DNA of 64,000 nucleotides from Marchantia polymorpha subsp. ruderalis (Eukaryota > Streptophyta > Marchantiopsida > Marchantiales > Marchantiaceae), in contig AP031354.1 of NCBI GenBank assembly GCA_037833965.1, forward strand, positions 32,528,001 through 32,592,000. Reading direction: 5' to 3'. Below the pieces are notes generated by a model. The model saw nothing but the letters and a program-made list of their open reading frames with translations, did no database searches and was not told where the DNA came from. The position numbers and the translations under genes were made by a program. The first letter of the stretch is position 1. The number at the start of each line of letters is the position of its first letter. This document shows, in pieces, positions 60,519-64,000 of this stretch.

Positions 60519-63500
60519 CGTGCATCCTCATGGGCTATCTCGGTACCAACAGAGCTTTTGACATTGGTTGGAGCAAGTCAGATTGTAGTCTTCACAAGTG
60601 GCAAGTGGATTGGCAAATACTCTCTGAGGATACACGCGTCAATTTTGTGTCCTGTGAGACTGCAGTGCCTGATCCAGGTTTTTCTCCATTGATGTCGATT
60701 GCCAAAAATGTTTTGGGTGGACATACTGAGCTTTCAAGGAATCGAAGACATCCGTGTTGAGGTCCTATTGTGGAGACTATTAACGTTATGTGGGAACGTG
60801 TGGTGGTTACCTAGTGGAAAGTGTCCATCGACGATACGAGAGAGGATATCTGAAAGAAGACGCTTCGAAGATAGTCATGTAAGTGGCCTGGAGCTTATGA
60901 CAGTAGTAAGCAATTGTTCCTGTCTTGAAGGTCCATGCCGGAGGTTTGTCTTGACGTCGGACGACTCAATCTTTGTTCTAGTGTAACTCAAAACCTGTGG
61001 GTCTGTGAGAAGTGCTCATGTGCATGCTAAAGCCGTGTAAAACATAGATATACAATTCTTTCAAGCAATGTTCCTTCTTCCAACGAAGACGAGTAATTCC
61101 AAGTTAGTTAGACCACTAGAATGAAACAATCACATCTCCTGCAAAAGGTGGGACCTGCTGAAGGTCAAAATCGGATGGAAGGTGTGCGCGTGTACCTTTC
61201 TGTAAATCTCCTTGTAGTCCAGATGTAGTTCAATTTATATGGAACATGAAAAGGGCAATGTTCGCCTTTTGTGCTGAAGAGGAGATTCGGCCGAAATTTT
61301 TCGTCTATCTACTTGGTAGGCAGACCCATGTGTATCTGCATGGTCAACGGAGGACTTGAAGCTCCTAACCAAGTCTCCTAAACAAAGGGTTGCAGCATTT
61401 AGCAAGGCTTGATGAGATATAGAAATAGATGAAGAGGACCAGCGAGCGCTCTGTATAATTGACTTCAGTGGGACGATGACCCCTCGCAGAATCTTCTTTC
61501 CGTTTTGATCCGAGGACTGCTAATACGCTCTTCGATCTTATGACTTGCTCCTGTCTTTCTATGGCAGTTATGATGTGCTGCAAACGCGCAACTTTTAATC
61601 AAGACCCGATGTTGATTAGCGTTGTCTAGAAAATCTTGCGTGCTTTTTTTGGGTCTAAATGCTGCTCATTTCACTCAGTCCTGATTGGCTTCGAAGAAGT
61701 AGAGTTTATGCAGATGTTTTCAAACATTCTTCAAGCTCGGTTGACCAGATTACCGCATCAACTGAATATCGTGTTTTGTGGTCAAATGATAAGATTACAT
61801 GACAACTCTTTGGTCCTACATCTTTGGGTTTGAAGAGATTTTTTTGCAAGTCAAATCTATGTATACGGAAGACCTTCGTCAGAAGTTCGGACAGCTAAAG
61901 TCCATTTGCTAAAGTTCTCTAGCTCATCTGAATTGTAGGACGTACTAACTTTGACAACTGTTGGTTAACTTAGTACACATCAACGACCGATTGATGTCAA
62001 CCAGGGTTAACGAGTAACCAACGGTGACTGAATGTTGGTTTAATGAACGACTGATAACACATGTAACCAGGGTTGATGGTTGGCATCTTTCCTGTTTCAG
62101 GGGCTTTCTCTTGATCTGTGAAGCCTCATTAATATTCACTGAACGGCTGTTATTACCGAATGCAACGAAGGAAGCCGTTTGTAAATGCGGCTTGTCACGA
62201 GAAATGAGTTGAAATTTCTCGCCAAAGTGCAGGTGCTTCTCACAACCAAGTTTCACTTCGCAGGTACATTGTCTATGAAGCGAGTTCTGCATAAAGTCCT
62301 TGGGCTGCAATTGATATAGATCTGAATGCGAAAACCTAAGTCATCCCCGATAATGTATCTTGGGATTCAAAAATGTCTTTGTTAAGAGAATGTGAGCAGC
62401 ACTACTTACACCCAGGACCTTGAAATCTCAATGGACAGGGTATGGGATTGTGGAGAATTTAAAGCCGATCTGTGAGAAGTTATGGAGATCCAGTCCTGGT
62501 CAGCAACTGTCCCAAAACCTTTATAATGCTCATATGCTCCAAGTTCGTTAATAAGTCACAAAAAACGCATTGGGGGATGTACTGGATTGAAACTCCGACC
62601 CTCTTTCTTCCATGCCTTACCGATCTTGAAGGAATATCAAGTGTTGGGATGAAATTAGAGTAAAGATCAACTCCATTCTTCCTGGTCCTTCTTGCTCGAG
62701 ATCGTCTGTCATTTCTAGCTCCAGTGAAACTGTATGAGAATGAGTTGAATGTAGAACCACGTGTCATGCTTACCTGATGCTTACTGGACATACTCTCCCG
62801 AAGAGAGACACAAGGGTATAGAGTTCGTATTAAATTATTAATACTGTGAACTAAAAGCACAGGCAAGGGAGACGCATGGAACAGAACACTTCGGCAGTGC
62901 CACAAGTAAGAACGGTTTACGGCAAACAAACGCCTGATAGCACTTCAGCAGCATCAACACTAAGTATCAGCACTTTTAGTATCTAAACACTTAAGTTGCA
63001 GTCCTCTCTACCAGGTCTTTTTTTTCTCAGTAGTTGAAACTGTGTGTATCACACAGTAATTAAATCAGTAATTCTCTGTGCAGCTATGAAAAAAGTCAAA
63101 ACTAGGGTGACTTCAGAATTTCTTTAATCAGTTGAATATTTTTGTACTCGATCGCTTGAAGTCGAAAGTGGGAGGGACGGAAGAAAAGAAAATATAGGAA
63201 AATTACCTCATGAGATGTTAAACTTTCAAAGTTATCTTCAGTAAGCATAGGAGTCGATGGATTGACCGAAGATCTCACCGACATTTTTTGCATTTCTCTC
63301 GCTCATTGTTGTCAGATTCCGTTCATTACATACGTGTACGATGGCATAAGGTCACTGCTACTTTCCCAAACCAGGTATCTGTCCACCAGAGTTTCCAAAC
63401 TGTTTAGTGCACCTCCACCTTGGACATAATTCCTTGAACACAAAACCTCTTCAAAGCAACTATTTGAAGATTGAGGTAGTGTCTAGAAACATCTGCTGCT

Positions 63501-64000
63501 GCACCTTCCCTAGAGCTTCAATAACTCAAGGAAAGCTTTTCCAAACTCTTTTCTCCAACGATAGAATGTCCTCAGCTCTCCTGAAAGCTGCAAGAATTTC
63601 AGCCCAAGTACGAACATCCGTTACTCTTGCAGATGTCGAACTAGCCGAGCTAGTGTGAGGGGCAAGCCAGCACATATTTTCAATAATTCCTCAAGGATCC
63701 CCTGGAAGTTTTCAGTTTTTTGTCAAATCGTGCGTGACGAACAATTTTTTGCATCCTCGTGTTATAAATCGAACACAAAAGAAGCATACCATGGACCTTC
63801 AAAAGACTGAGAACCTTCTTGTCACGGTTCTTCACTACAGAGTTAACCCCTCCCAATAGTGTCACCTTCTACCAGTGACATCCTCCCATTAGTGGCATGA
63901 AAGTGTGGAACCATTACTTTTTAACGTATAAATTTGACCAATAAGAATTGTACGGCACTATCGGCAATAGTGACATGAGACAATAATGACATCGTGGACC
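60519..64000. other. Downstream of ALA3; no firmly supported gene
   Basis: The first several hundred bases probably hold the ALA3 3' untranslated region. Further right, two minus-strand stretches (near 63212-63293 and within 62480-62929) end in splice-donor-like GTAA or GTAAGG and could be exons of an unrecognised gene, but I could not link them. A cluster of AGTGACAT-like units lies at about 63855-63995. Confidence 0.35.

Overview
The window looks like nuclear DNA of a land plant, most likely a bryophyte (a liverwort or moss). It holds an intronless P-class pentatricopeptide repeat (PPR) gene, a U6 snRNA gene with a plant-like Pol III promoter, a methylesterase of the plant MES11 type, an ALA3-type phospholipid flippase with 27 exons, and Ty3/gypsy chromoviral DNA. 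The bryophyte guess rests on general impression (long GA/CT-rich leaders, small introns, AT-rich transposon graveyards), not on a decisive marker.

Layout. 0-0.5 kb: a decayed group II intron maturase fragment (minus). 2.4-4.4 kb: an organelle-targeted PPR gene (minus). 5-8 kb: gene-poor DNA of ordinary base composition. 8.2-8.5 kb: a small histidine-rich ORF (minus). 9-18.5 kb: very AT-rich, decayed DNA with a recognisable Ty3/gypsy fossil near 11.1-11.9 kb and an apparently intact U6 snRNA gene at 13.4-13.5 kb (minus). 20.5-24.6 kb: the MES11-like gene in five exons (plus). 24.6-33 kb: no supported gene, turning AT-rich after 29 kb. 33.1-39.2 kb: a whole-looking chromovirus with identical 420-bp LTRs and a 5-bp target duplication, inserted at the edge of or inside an older broken LTR element that continues to about 43.4 kb. 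43.4-49.3 kb: no supported gene. 50.55-60.52 kb: the ALA3-type P4-ATPase (plus), complete. 60.5-64 kb: downstream DNA with weak minus-strand exon candidates only.

The host genes are separate loci with unrelated jobs: organellar RNA metabolism (PPR), splicing (U6), small-molecule ester hydrolysis or an enzyme-derived binding role (MES), and lipid asymmetry in the secretory pathway (ALA3). I see no gene cluster or operon-like system. The points most worth a second look are the Asn at the nucleophile position and the acylation-type N-terminus of the MES protein, two perfect 18-19 bp hairpins in ALA3 introns, the NPF-bearing C-terminal extension of ALA3, the His-rich ORF, the PHD-like finger in the older retroelement, and the four-copy TGACGTGGC array in the young LTR promoter.
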